Below the pieces are notes generated by a model. It was given only the letters and a program-made list of their open reading frames with translations. It searched no databases and was not told where the DNA came from. The translations under genes and the position numbers were made by a program. A stretch of DNA of 64,000 nucleotides from Microbacteriaceae bacterium PS02333 (GTDB lineage Bacteria > Actinomycetota > Actinomycetes > Actinomycetales > Microbacteriaceae): positions 1-64,000 of the forward strand of contig JASCOI010000004.1 in the NCBI GenBank assembly GCA_029959665.1, in the 5' to 3' direction. Shown here one piece after another: positions 51,842 through 60,523 of the stretch. Numbering within the stretch: position 1 is the stretch's first letter; each line of letters opens with the position of its first letter.

Positions 51842-52315
51842 TCACGTGAAGTCGTCGACCTTGCCTTCACCACAGAGTGACTGGACCTCGATCGTCACAC
51901 GACTCGTCGTGGCCGCGAACAGGATCGAGTCGACATCTTTCCCCGTCGAGCCGACTCGGTGCAGGATCTTGCCGTCTCCCCGCTTGACGCTCCGCGTGTT
52001 GGTCCTCAGCCCCCCATCGCGCCAGGCTTGATCCACCCGCTCCATGACCGCTTGAGGATCGTCAACTCCAGCAGCGGTCTGATCCCACGAGAACGTGACC
52101 CCGTCCTTACCGGCGGGAGTGCTACAGGGATCGGGAGCGGGGCCATTGCTTGCACTCGTCCACTCCCCGCCCGCGACCTTCATAGTGTCGCGTACCAAGC
52201 TCTGCATCCGTTCGGAAGCCTGTTTCGCGTTCAATGAATCTCCCGGAGTCGAAGTGCATGCCGTCGCGGTGACGGCCAGCGTCAGGATCAGCGCCGCAGA
52301 GCCGATGGACCGCAT
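51842..52315 (-). CDS. Lipoprotein paralogue 2 (family B)
   Basis: This 157-residue lipoprotein has a signal peptide ending TATAC (C20). It shares SERMQSLVRDTMKVAGGEWTS, SNGPAPDPCSTPAG, FSWDQTAAGV, VDQAWRDGGLRTNTRSVKR and the tail IEVQSLCGEGKVDDF with paralogue 3. The chosen ATG is the one directly before the hydrophobic signal; the frame is open 41 codons further upstream without signal-peptide character. A 128-base gap separates it from paralogue 1, long enough for an internal promoter. Confidence 0.75.
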   Translation of the reverse strand: MRSIGSAALILTLAVTATACTSTPGDSLNAKQASERMQSLVRDTMKVAGGEWTSASNGPAPDPCSTPAGKDGVTFSWDQTAAGVDDPQAVMERVDQAWRDGGLRTNTRSVKRGDGKILHRVGSTGKDVDSILFAATTSRVTIEVQSLCGEGKVDDFT

Positions 52316-52443
52316 CGTGGAGCCGTCCGAGTTCGGGCACGTGTCACCGTTGGCAAATAGATCGTGCCTGGTGACATCGAGCATGCCTGGGTCCCGCCAT
52401 GCGCCAGCATGCGGCGTTCTCCATCGAGACCGCTGCACCAGCC

Positions 52444-52956
52444 CTATCCGTTGTTGTCACGATCGACGTAGTCCAAGACATCTCCGGTCCCGCACAGGGA
52501 CTCCACCTGGATCGAGGTCCGGTGTTCGCTCGCGTTGATCGAGATGGATCGAACGGGGTCGCCTTCTCCGACCACCGTGTAGAGGGTGAGCCCATCCCCT
52601 CGCTGACCCTGCCGTTCCGAGTTCGCGAGACCCTGCGCTTCCCAGTACTTCTCGATCCGACGGACCAACTTCTCCGGGTCCGCGACGCCTGAGGTCTGCT
52701 GGTTCCAGGAGAACGAAACACCAGAGTCTCCGTTGTCCAGACCACAGCTGTCCGGAGAGGGAGCGCCGCCCACGCTGGTCCATTCACCGCCGACTTCAGA
52801 CATCGTGTCCCGCACGAATCGTTGCATCGCAGAACGAGCTTCATCAGCGTTCATCACGTCTCCATCTCCATGCGACTGGGCGCAGCCGGTCACCGCCAGC
52901 GCTGTGGCAAGTGTCATCGCTCCTGAAATCAGCAGGGCTCTGCGTCTGATCGTCAA
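52444..52956 (-). CDS. Lipoprotein paralogue 1 (family A), TTG start
   Basis: This 170-residue lipoprotein has an Arg-rich start (TIRRRALL) and lipobox VTGC (C25) followed by AQ, as in paralogue 5. Other shared parts are MNADEARSAMQRFVRDTM, VSFSWNQQTSGV, RIEKYWEAQGL, DGLTLYTVVGEGDPVRSISI and ASEHRTSIQVESLCGTGDV. TTG is the only start near the hydrophobic segment, and it overlaps the hydrolase stop as TTGA. It is the lipoprotein translationally coupled to the hydrolase, so it is the best candidate for the cognate partner. Confidence 0.78.
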   Translation of the reverse strand: MTIRRRALLISGAMTLATALAVTGCAQSHGDGDVMNADEARSAMQRFVRDTMSEVGGEWTSVGGAPSPDSCGLDNGDSGVSFSWNQQTSGVADPEKLVRRIEKYWEAQGLANSERQGQRGDGLTLYTVVGEGDPVRSISINASEHRTSIQVESLCGTGDVLDYVDRDNNG

Positions 52957-54638
52957 TTCGGGAAGCTCTTCGTCGTGGCACGGGCGATGTTGTCGAGGGA
53001 TTCGGTGTTCATGTCAAAGTACCCGTACTCGTCCGGATGGCGCGGGCCATGGATGAGGGGATCGTGTGTCGTGACTCCGTGCATCTGCGGGTCGCCAGGT
53101 TGTCCTGCTGTGGGGAGGTACGTCGCGCCGAAGGACGGGACCGCTGGATCGGTGCGGGTCATGCTGAATGCCTGCCCGATCGAGGACCACTGATCGCCCT
53201 TACCGCCGATGAAGGGCAGCACTCGCGGCGCTTGCGCCGCATAGACCACGCCCGCGTGGATGTCTTGCGCGTCGGCGATCCGACGCTCGATACCCGCTGA
53301 GCCTGCCATCACGAAGGAATCCACACCGAGGTCGTGATCGGCCAGTGTCAGGGACGACGTCGTACTGCCGTAGGAATGCGCGACGACGTTGAGCGATCCC
53401 TTGCCGTCACCTCGGGTGGCGTTGAACCCGGCGAGGTCGTCAGCCAGGCGGACCGAGCCCGTCCGAGCAAGGTCTCCGTGAAGCACCGTAGTAGGTGTCG
53501 GGGTCGCGTAGTTGATCCAGGCCACGACAGCCGTCGTGTCGTCCGCCCAGTCGCCTTGTTTCGTGCGCAGGTTGTAGGCGGCCCGCTCCACGACGGTCAT
53601 GTTCCGGGTGTCTGAGTTCATGCCCGGGACCACATAGGTCACGTTCTCCGCTGTGTCCAGGTCACCCATCGCGACTGCGGCGAGGGGCGGGTGCTCGGGA
53701 TACAAGCTGATCAGCGACGCGTCGTCGTACTTCTTCAAAGCAGCTTCAATGTTGCTGTAAGCGGCCGCATCAGCACCTCCTGCTCTCCGGAGCTCAGTCT
53801 TGAGCGTTGTCCGATTCGCCTTGTCTCGCGCCCAGTACGCGACACCGTTGAGGTTGCCGATCAACGACGGGATGCCGCTTATCAGGGCCTGCTGCACGGC
53901 GCTGTGCTTCGCCGAGGTTCCCTTGCCGTCCGCACCACCGAGCGAGTTCCACCAGTCAGCGATGACCTGCGGGTCCTTAATCTGACCGAGCCGATCGGCC
54001 ACGGCCTTGTCGAGTCCGATCCGGGGGAGCGCATCTGCCGGTTGACTCGCGAGCCACGCGAGGAACGCGGTGTCGCTCATGCCATTGAGCGTCGCGGCCG
54101 ACGGAGGCGGCGTGCCGAGGACTGCGTCGCCGTGGAGCTTCGCGACGACGGCTGCATCGGCGGACTGACGGCGGGCGACGAGGTCCGTCCACGACCGGTC
54201 GAGTGCGAGCTTCGTAGTCTGGTACGCAACCCCGAGCGCCGATGCCGTGACGACCTTCGTCATCGAATCCTCGTCGTCCGCGGAGTTCAACCGATCGAGC
54301 GCGCGGGCGTTGGAGGCGATGTCCTGGTCGTTCCGGAGCTGTGCGGCGCGGACGGTCCGTGCGTCCGTCTGGATCTGGTCGAGCTTCGCTGCGTACTCCG
54401 ACAGCGCGACGGCGACGTTTTCGATCCGGCTCGACACCCGACCGACCTGCGTCTGCAGCTCCTGAGCCTTGGAGGTGAATGCCGTCCGCGAGGCGGCTTC
54501 CCACACGCTGCTGGTCGCCGAAGACGAAGCCGAGCTGATCGAGTCCCCAGCCGTGTCGACGGAGATCGACCGCTGTTCGAGTACCTGGGCAAGCCGCCGG
54601 ATCGAGTCGACGTCGCCGGCCATCGGGTCGACGCTCAT
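52953..54638 (-). CDS. DUF1023 alpha/beta hydrolase with ESX-like N-terminus
   Basis: The 561-residue protein has two parts. Residues 1-140 are helical and look like a WXG100/ESX secretion partner domain, although the turn reads VWEAASRTAF, with Ala in place of the WXG glycine. Residues about 320-540 form a DUF1023-type alpha/beta hydrolase with nucleophile elbow VVAHSYGST (S422) and a late region PLIHGPRHPDEYG that could supply the catalytic His. Similar proteins are esterases or lipases associated with type VII secretion. No Sec signal peptide is present, so export would need an ESX-type system, which is not encoded in this window. It overlaps the small ESX-like gene (ATGA) and lipoprotein 1 (TTGA). 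Substrate is unknown. Confidence 0.8.
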   Translation of the reverse strand: MSVDPMAGDVDSIRRLAQVLEQRSISVDTAGDSISSASSSATSSVWEAASRTAFTSKAQELQTQVGRVSSRIENVAVALSEYAAKLDQIQTDARTVRAAQLRNDQDIASNARALDRLNSADDEDSMTKVVTASALGVAYQTTKLALDRSWTDLVARRQSADAAVVAKLHGDAVLGTPPPSAATLNGMSDTAFLAWLASQPADALPRIGLDKAVADRLGQIKDPQVIADWWNSLGGADGKGTSAKHSAVQQALISGIPSLIGNLNGVAYWARDKANRTTLKTELRRAGGADAAAYSNIEAALKKYDDASLISLYPEHPPLAAVAMGDLDTAENVTYVVPGMNSDTRNMTVVERAAYNLRTKQGDWADDTTAVVAWINYATPTPTTVLHGDLARTGSVRLADDLAGFNATRGDGKGSLNVVAHSYGSTTSSLTLADHDLGVDSFVMAGSAGIERRIADAQDIHAGVVYAAQAPRVLPFIGGKGDQWSSIGQAFSMTRTDPAVPSFGATYLPTAGQPGDPQMHGVTTHDPLIHGPRHPDEYGYFDMNTESLDNIARATTKSFPN

Positions 54639-54916
54639 CCGCGCGCCTTCTTCGCGAGGTCCTCGTCGGCGCGGGTGAAGCTCGTGACCGTTGCTCGAAC
54701 GCCAGAAGCGAGTGCAACGGCGGACGACGCCACCGACTGCACCATCGCCGACTGGATCCGGACCGCGTCCTCGATCGCGGCTGTGACGGTCGGACTGCCG
54801 GTGTCCGCGCCCCCGGCTCGTGCGCTCAGCGTCACCGCGGACAGATCGTCGCCGCTCTTGCTGACCTTGTCCGCGATGTGACCGACGGCCCCCTTGTCGA
54901 ACACCAGTTTTGCCAC
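54635..54916 (-). CDS. Small helical ESX-like protein
   Basis: The 93-residue protein has two long predicted helices, a Gly/Thr-rich turn (GGADTGSPTVTAA) and a Lys/Arg tail. That is the size and shape of WXG100 proteins, but no WXG is present. It starts with AKLVFDKGAVGHIADKVSKSGDDLS. It is the first gene of the unit and overlaps the hydrolase by four bases, so it may be its secretion partner or chaperone. The divergent gene on the plus strand (55000) leaves an 83-base promoter region. I cannot assign a specific family. Confidence 0.7.
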   Translation of the reverse strand: MAKLVFDKGAVGHIADKVSKSGDDLSAVTLSARAGGADTGSPTVTAAIEDAVRIQSAMVQSVASSAVALASGVRATVTSFTRADEDLAKKARG

Positions 54917-54999
54917 GAAATCGCCTTCCCCCGAAGTGGTACGTCCGGCAGCATATCAGCCACGGTCCCGGTGTCGGGCGCCGCTGTTACGGTGCAGCC

Positions 55000-57900
55000 A
55001 TGCAGATCACGCCCGAGGGCCACGCGCTCCTCAGCCCGAGCGACCTCACCACGTGGGCGTCGTGCGAGTGGGCGTTCCTCCGCAGACTCGACGCCAAGCT
55101 CGGCCGTGGGGAGCCCCTGCCCGAAGCACACGACGACATGCTCGACCGGACGGCGAAGCTCGGGGACAAGCACGAGCTCGACTACCTCGAGATCCTCAAG
55201 GCCACCCACGACGTCGTGGAGTTCGACCGCCCGGCACCGCCGGAGTACAGCGCAGCAGCCGAAGCGGCACTGCAGACCATGCGCACGGGTGCGGACGTCC
55301 TCTACCAGCCGACGTTCCACCGACCTCCGACCGCGGACGAGGCGGGCTTCATCGGCTTCGCGGACTTCATCATCCGCAACGACCGCGGCGAGTACGAGGT
55401 GTACGACACGAAGCTCGCCCGGCACGCCAAGATCAGCGCCCTCCTGCAGCTCGCCGCCTATGCCGAGCAGATGCGCGCGCACGACATCCCGACGGGCGAG
55501 CAGGTGCACCTGGTCCTCGGCGACCGCACCACGACCACGCACGACCTCGCCGACATCACGCCGGTGTACCGCACGCAGCGCGCCGAGCTCACACGGGTGA
55601 TCGCCGAACGGATCGCAGCGGACGAACCCCTGCGGTGGGGCGATCCGCGGTACAGCAGCTGCGGTCGCTGCTCCGTCTGCCAGACCCAGGTGGAGCAGCA
55701 CCGCGACCTGGTCCTCGTCGCCGGGATGCGCCTCGACCAGCGGACGAAGCTGATCCGGCAGGGGGTGCTGACGATCGACGACCTGGCGGTCCGCACCGCA
55801 CCGGTGCCCGGCATGTCGAGCACGACGCAAGGTCGCCTGGTCCGTCAGGCGAGCCTCCAGGTCGAGTCGGAGCGGACGGCGACGAAGAAGCCGGCATGGG
55901 AGCTGGTAGACGCAAGAGCCCTCGACGCGATCCCCGTACCGGACGCGGGCGACGTGTTCTTCGACTTCGAGGGGGACCCGCTCCACACCGAGGACGGCGT
56001 GCACTGGGGACTCGACTACCTCTTCGGCCTGGTCGACGACCGCGCGGAGTTCACGGCATTCTGGGCGCACACGATCCGAGACGAACGACAGGCCCTGGTG
56101 GACTTCCTCGCGTTCATCGAGGAGCGTCGGCGGGAGCACCCCGGCATGCACGTCTACCACTACGCCGCCTACGAGCGGACGCACCTGCTGTCCCTCGCCG
56201 CGCGGCACGGTGTCGGCGAGGAAGCCGTCGACGACCTGCTGCGCGCGGGCGTGCTCGTCGACCTGTACCCGATCGTCCGCAAGGCGCTCGTCGTCGGCAG
56301 CCACAGCTACTCGATCAAGAAGCTCGAGCCGCTGTACATGGGCGAGGACCTGCGCCTGAGCGACGTGACGAACGCCGCGGACAGCATCACGGCCTACGTC
56401 GACGCGATCGAGGAACTCCGCACTGGCGACGCCGCCGAGGGCCAGCGGATGCTCGACCAGGTCGCGGACTACAACGCCTACGACTGCCGCTCGACCCTGC
56501 GCCTGCGCGACTGGCTGCTGTCGCTCCGGCCGCCGTCCACGGACGCGCCGGCCGAACTCGACCTCCCGTCGATCCCCGTCGAGCGCGAACCGAACCCCGT
56601 GTACGTCGCCCTGGCGTCCGAGCTCGAGCACGTCGAGGCGCTCGACCGCACCCCTGACCAGACCGCCCTGGCGCTCGCCGCGGCCGCGATCGACTACCAC
56701 CGCCGCGAGGCCAAGACCTTCTGGCAGGACCATTTCGACCGGCTCCGCAACCCGGTCGACGAGTGGGCGGACACCCGCGACGTCCTCGTCGTCGAGCGTG
56801 CGTCCGTGGAGCGCGACTGGGACACGCTGCCGCGTGCCCGCTCGCAGTCCCGAGAACTCCGGTTGTCGGGGACGCTCGCGCCCGGCAGTCGGCTCCGGCC
56901 TGGAGGCTCGCCCCACCTCGTCTACGACGACCCGCCTCCGCCATCGGTCGGTTCACCGGGCCCCGGGTCGAAGGGAGCGACGGACCGCGCCGTGATCCTG
57001 GACGTCCACGACAACGGCGAAGCGACAGAAGTCGTCGTACTCGAACGCCTGCCCGTCGGTGGGGAGCCGCACCACGAGTTCCCGGTCGCGCTCGCACCGT
57101 CGTCGCCGCCGCGCGCGAAGCCCCAGCCCGAGGCGATCGCCGAGTGGGGTGCCGAGGTCCTCGACGCCCTGCCGGAGATGCTGCCGGACCCGGCGTTCGA
57201 TCTGCTCCGACGGGTGCCGCCGCGCGGTGCGATCTCGCCCGTCGTCGGGGATGACACCGTCACCGCGGTGGTCTCGACGCTGCTCGGGCTCGACCGGTCG
57301 TACCTGGCGATCCAGGGCCCTCCCGGAACGGGCAAGACCTACGTCGGGTCGAACGTCGTCGCGCGACTCGTCCGTGAGCACGGCTGGCGCGTGGGCGTCG
57401 TCGGACAGTCGCACGCGACGAGCGAGAACTTCCTGTCCTCGGTCGTGCGAGCGGGCGTGCCGGCCGACCGCGTCGTGAAGCAGCCGAAGGCCGGTGCCGA
57501 GGCCGACGAGATCGAGGCGGCGGCGTGGACCCCCGTGAAGAACGGTGCCGCGATCGCCGCGTTCCTGGAGTCGTGCGAGCAGAGCGGCACCGGGGGAGTC
57601 GTCGGCGGCACCGCGTGGACGTTCGCGAACGAGTCGACGATCGCGCGGCGCTCACTCGACCTGCTCGTCGTCGACGAAGCCGGACAGTTCTCGCTCGCCC
57701 CCACGATCGCGTCCTCGATCGCCGCGACCCGGCTGCTCCTGCTCGGTGATCCGCAGCAGCTGCCGCAGGTCTCGCAGGGATCGCACCCCGAGCCCGTCGA
57801 CGAGTCGGCACTCGGGTGGCTGGCGGACGGCGAGCACGTGCTGCCTGCCGAGTTCGGGTACTTCCTCGCTCGGACCCGGCGGATGGAGCCGGCGCTGACG

Positions 57901-58455
57901 TCGGCCGTGTCGGGGCTGTCCTACAACGGGCAGCTCACGTCGATGGCGACGGGGCGGTACCTCGACGGCATCGACGCCGGTGTGCACCCGGTGCCGGTCG
58001 TACACGCGGGCAACACCACGTCGTCGCTCGAGGAAGCTGCACGCGTCGTGTCCCTGGCGAAGGACGTCGTCGGCCGGTCGTGGACTGACGGCGACACCGT
58101 CCGGACCCTGTCCGACGAGGACGTCATCGTCGTCGCGCCCTACAACGCGCAGGGCGCAGTGATCCGCCACGAGCTCGACCGAGCTGGGCTCACGGGCACG
58201 CAGGTCGGGACGGTCGACATGTTCCAGGGGCGGGAAGCCGTCGTGTCGATCGTGTCGCTCGCTGCGTCGAGCGCGGCCGACATCCCACGGGGGCTCGACT
58301 TCCTGCTGATGCCGAACCGCCTGAACGTGGCGCTCTCGCGTGCGAAGTGGGCGGCGTACCTCGTGCATTCGCCCGCGCTGACGACGGCCCTACCGCCCTC
58401 GATCCCCGGCCTGTCCCTGCTGTCCCGCTTCATCGAGCTGGTCGCCCCGCGCTGA
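55000..58455 (+). CDS. TM0106-type RecB nuclease fused to SF1B helicase
   Basis: The 1151-residue protein combines a Cas4/RecB-like nuclease, an RNase H-like domain and a Dna2/Upf1-type helicase. The nuclease has an N-terminal Cys (SCEWAF, C22) and CGRCSVC near residues 221-227, suggesting an iron-sulphur cluster. GFADFII and YEVYDTKLA supply the PD-(D/E)XK acids and lysine. DVFFDFEGDPL near 317 opens the RNase H-like domain. Helicase motifs are Walker A GPPGTGKTYVG (about 773), LLVVDEAGQFS, GDPQQLPQVSQG, QVGTVDMFQGRE and LNVALSRAKW. It likely processes DNA or RNA ends in repair. ATG at 55000 matches the family start, with no leader. Confidence 0.9.
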   Translation: MQITPEGHALLSPSDLTTWASCEWAFLRRLDAKLGRGEPLPEAHDDMLDRTAKLGDKHELDYLEILKATHDVVEFDRPAPPEYSAAAEAALQTMRTGADVLYQPTFHRPPTADEAGFIGFADFIIRNDRGEYEVYDTKLARHAKISALLQLAAYAEQMRAHDIPTGEQVHLVLGDRTTTTHDLADITPVYRTQRAELTRVIAERIAADEPLRWGDPRYSSCGRCSVCQTQVEQHRDLVLVAGMRLDQRTKLIRQGVLTIDDLAVRTAPVPGMSSTTQGRLVRQASLQVESERTATKKPAWELVDARALDAIPVPDAGDVFFDFEGDPLHTEDGVHWGLDYLFGLVDDRAEFTAFWAHTIRDERQALVDFLAFIEERRREHPGMHVYHYAAYERTHLLSLAARHGVGEEAVDDLLRAGVLVDLYPIVRKALVVGSHSYSIKKLEPLYMGEDLRLSDVTNAADSITAYVDAIEELRTGDAAEGQRMLDQVADYNAYDCRSTLRLRDWLLSLRPPSTDAPAELDLPSIPVEREPNPVYVALASELEHVEALDRTPDQTALALAAAAIDYHRREAKTFWQDHFDRLRNPVDEWADTRDVLVVERASVERDWDTLPRARSQSRELRLSGTLAPGSRLRPGGSPHLVYDDPPPPSVGSPGPGSKGATDRAVILDVHDNGEATEVVVLERLPVGGEPHHEFPVALAPSSPPRAKPQPEAIAEWGAEVLDALPEMLPDPAFDLLRRVPPRGAISPVVGDDTVTAVVSTLLGLDRSYLAIQGPPGTGKTYVGSNVVARLVREHGWRVGVVGQSHATSENFLSSVVRAGVPADRVVKQPKAGAEADEIEAAAWTPVKNGAAIAAFLESCEQSGTGGVVGGTAWTFANESTIARRSLDLLVVDEAGQFSLAPTIASSIAATRLLLLGDPQQLPQVSQGSHPEPVDESALGWLADGEHVLPAEFGYFLARTRRMEPALTSAVSGLSYNGQLTSMATGRYLDGIDAGVHPVPVVHAGNTTSSLEEAARVVSLAKDVVGRSWTDGDTVRTLSDEDVIVVAPYNAQGAVIRHELDRAGLTGTQVGTVDMFQGREAVVSIVSLAASSAADIPRGLDFLLMPNRLNVALSRAKWAAYLVHSPALTTALPPSIPGLSLLSRFIELVAPR

Positions 58456-58505
58456 CGCCCAGACGGGGGCGTGTCCACCGTCGCCGTCGCTCCTAATCTT
58501 GAGGG

Positions 58506-58880
58506 GTGATCGATTTCAGTAACGGCTCCGTCTTCAAGCTCGCGCAGTGCGATCCCGCGGAGATCGCGCCCCAGGTTTCGGCGCTGCTGCTCGACGGTGA
58601 ACAGATCCTCGTGGCCGCGAAGACCATCCGTGATTTCGTCGTCTTCACGGACAAGCGCGTCATCGCGGTGAACGTGCAGGGCATGACCGGGAAGAAGCGC
58701 GATTTCACCTCGCTGCCGTACAGCAAGATCCAGGCGTTCTCCGTGGAGACTGCGGGCACGTTCGACCTCGATGCCGAACTCGAGCTCTGGTTCAGCGGAC
58801 TCGGCAAGGTGAAGCTCGAGTTCAAGGGCAGGTTCGACATCACCTATCTCGGCAAGCTCATCGCGCACCACGTGCTGTAG
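58506..58880 (+). CDS. Bacterial PH domain protein (DUF1696 type)
   Basis: The 124-residue protein matches the usual length and pattern of the bPH_1 family: LLDGEQILVAAKTIRDFVVFTDKRVIAVNVQGMTGKKRDF, then SLPYSKIQAFSVETAGTFDLDAELELWFSG. It is a stand-alone pleckstrin-homology fold that forms ring oligomers in known members. Function is unclear. GTG at 58506 follows GAGGG at unusually short spacing. It lies eight bases before the next gene. Confidence 0.8.
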   Translation: MIDFSNGSVFKLAQCDPAEIAPQVSALLLDGEQILVAAKTIRDFVVFTDKRVIAVNVQGMTGKKRDFTSLPYSKIQAFSVETAGTFDLDAELELWFSGLGKVKLEFKGRFDITYLGKLIAHHVL

Positions 58881-58888
58881 GCAGAACA

Positions 58889-59368
58889 GTGAACGGGAAC
58901 GATCGAATCCCCGCCGACGGCTGGGACCTGCCGTCACCCGAACCGTTGGCGGACGCTTCGGTGCCACGCGGGGACTTCAGTGCTCGGCCTGTTCCGTCGG
59001 CGCAGCCGATTGCGTTCCCGATTCCCGGCCCCGGCGTTGCGTCGATCAACGGCCTGCCCATGCACCAGACGCCATGGGGGTTCGTCCCGCTGGTCGCCGT
59101 TGCGCCGCTCCCGACGAACGGGATCGCCGTGGCAGGTATGGTGCTCGGGATCATCGGAGCCGGCACCTCCTTCAGTCTCGCGCTCACGTGGTGGCTCGCC
59201 GCGCCCATGGCTGTCCTCGGTCTCGTCTTCGGGATCGTCGGTCTCCGTCGTGCGCCGAGCCGCGGCAACCGTGGCCGGGGTCAGGCGATCACGGCGATCG
59301 TGCTCTGCGGCATTCCCGTCGCTTTCTTCGTGCTCCTGATGGCCGGGCTTGCCGGAACGACCGATTGA
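58889..59368 (+). CDS. DUF4190-type membrane protein
   Basis: The 159-residue protein has an N-terminal Pro-rich cytoplasmic segment (about 1-70) and three hydrophobic helices (about 73-95, 100-120 and 130-155). The second half is typical of DUF4190 proteins (NGIAVAGMVLGIIGAG, GLVFGIVGLRRA, GRGQAITAIVLCGI). GTG is used as start, eight bases after the PH-domain protein, so the two are probably one transcript. Its stop is separated by one base from the start of the next gene. Function is unknown. Confidence 0.75.
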   Translation: MNGNDRIPADGWDLPSPEPLADASVPRGDFSARPVPSAQPIAFPIPGPGVASINGLPMHQTPWGFVPLVAVAPLPTNGIAVAGMVLGIIGAGTSFSLALTWWLAAPMAVLGLVFGIVGLRRAPSRGNRGRGQAITAIVLCGIPVAFFVLLMAGLAGTTD

Positions 59369-59369
59369 C

Positions 59370-60218
59370 GTGGCAGTCGATCTGGAAGCGACCCGCCCGC
59401 GTGGAGCGGCGCCACTGACGCTTCGTGCTCGGAAGCCCGGGTACGCGGTCATGCAGCAGTGCCTCGCGATCCAGGCCGACGGACCGGCAAGGTCGGGTTG
59501 GGCGCGACTCTGGGGGCACCGCCCGCTCCGACCCGAGGCGGAGTCCTGGTTCAAGGGCGCGCAGGGTGAGCGGCAGGTCGCGGCACAGCTCGAGATGCTC
59601 GGACCGGAGTACACGGTCCTGCACGCGGTTCCGATCGGCACGGGTGACGGTGACATCGACCACGTCGTCGTCGGTCCGACCGGGGTGTTCTCGATCAACA
59701 CGAAGAACCACGCCGATCATCATGTGTGGGTCGGCGGTCACTCGCTCTCGATCAACGGCCGGAAGCTGCCGCACGTCCAGAAGTCACTGAAGGAGGGCTC
59801 CAGGGCGAGTCAGTTGCTCTCGGCCGTCGCCGGTGGTCCGGTCCGGGTGCAGCCGCTGATCGTGGTCGAGTCGGCCCGCCTGAAGTTCGGGCACACGCCG
59901 CCGCCGATACCGGTGCTCCGTCCGAACGAAGTCGGCCGCCACATCAACTCGCAGGCGCGCATCCACTCCGATGAAGCGGTCCGGTACCTGGCGATGCTCG
60001 CCGAGGAACGCGGTACGTGGCACGTGGAGGCGGTCGTCATCAACGACACCCTCCGGCACGTGCAGCGCTTCGAGCGACTCGAGCGTGAGATCGCCCAAGC
60101 CGCGCGCCAACGGCGGTTCATGCGTCGAGCGGTCGCGCTCGCGCTGCTCGCGGCGCCCGCCGGGGCCGTCCTCGGCTATTGGTGGGCTCAAGCGGCGCAG
60201 GCGCTCGCAAGCACTTGA
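59370..60218 (+). CDS. NERD-domain membrane protein
   Basis: The 282-residue protein has a NERD nuclease-related domain (about 62-175): GAQGERQVAAQLEMLG, IGTGDGDIDHVVVGPTGVFSINTKNH, and VQPLIVVESARLKF. It ends with a membrane helix (RAVALALLAAPAGAVLGYWWA), so the NERD domain is tethered to the membrane from the cytoplasmic side. The GTG start is one base after the upstream stop. An ATG at 59451 is an alternative. NERD domains are predicted PD-(D/E)XK relatives of uncertain activity. Confidence 0.8.
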   Translation: MAVDLEATRPRGAAPLTLRARKPGYAVMQQCLAIQADGPARSGWARLWGHRPLRPEAESWFKGAQGERQVAAQLEMLGPEYTVLHAVPIGTGDGDIDHVVVGPTGVFSINTKNHADHHVWVGGHSLSINGRKLPHVQKSLKEGSRASQLLSAVAGGPVRVQPLIVVESARLKFGHTPPPIPVLRPNEVGRHINSQARIHSDEAVRYLAMLAEERGTWHVEAVVINDTLRHVQRFERLEREIAQAARQRRFMRRAVALALLAAPAGAVLGYWWAQAAQALAST

Positions 60219-60221
60219 GAA

Positions 60222-60270
60222 TTGGCCGATCCGGTTCAGATCGCCGGCTTCTGAGAACCGGATCGGCCAA
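60222..60270. terminator. Long perfect hairpin after the NERD gene
   Basis: TTGGCCGATCCGGTTC (60222-60237) and its exact complement (60255-60270) enclose a 17-base loop, starting four bases after the NERD stop. A 16-base perfect stem without a T tract suits a terminator or an extragenic repeat. Related ACCGGAAACGTCC units recur at about 60476-60523. Confidence 0.65.
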
Positions 60271-60475
60271 ACCGGAAACCGCAACACGGCTCGTACCGAG
60301 CGCCGTGCGCGTCAGTCCGCCGTTGCGTGCAGGCATGCGCCCCGGGAAGAAGACGCAGACGGTGGTCATGCTCCGGCCCGAAGAACCTGGCCGGTGGATC
60401 AGCGATGCAGAACCAACTCTGACGGATCTGGTTCGCAAAACCCGCGGTTCGGGAACCGGATTCGTCATCGGGCCG

Positions 60476-60523
60476 ACCGGAAACGTCCGTCGACCGGAAA
60501 CGTCCCTCGACCGGGACGTCGGG
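60476..60523. repeat. Short direct repeats upstream of the SseB-like stop
   Basis: CGACCGGAAACGTCC occurs twice in tandem (about 60476 and 60492), followed by a partial CTCGACCGGGACGTC copy. These lie in the intergenic space between the NERD gene hairpin and the convergent SseB-like gene. From 60271 to 60475 I see no gene. Confidence 0.6.

Noticed and set aside
55000-58455. Nuclease-helicase fusion considered as a defence gene
   Set aside because: The TM0106-type protein is common in actinobacterial core genomes, and its neighbours here are not defence genes. A repair role is more likely.
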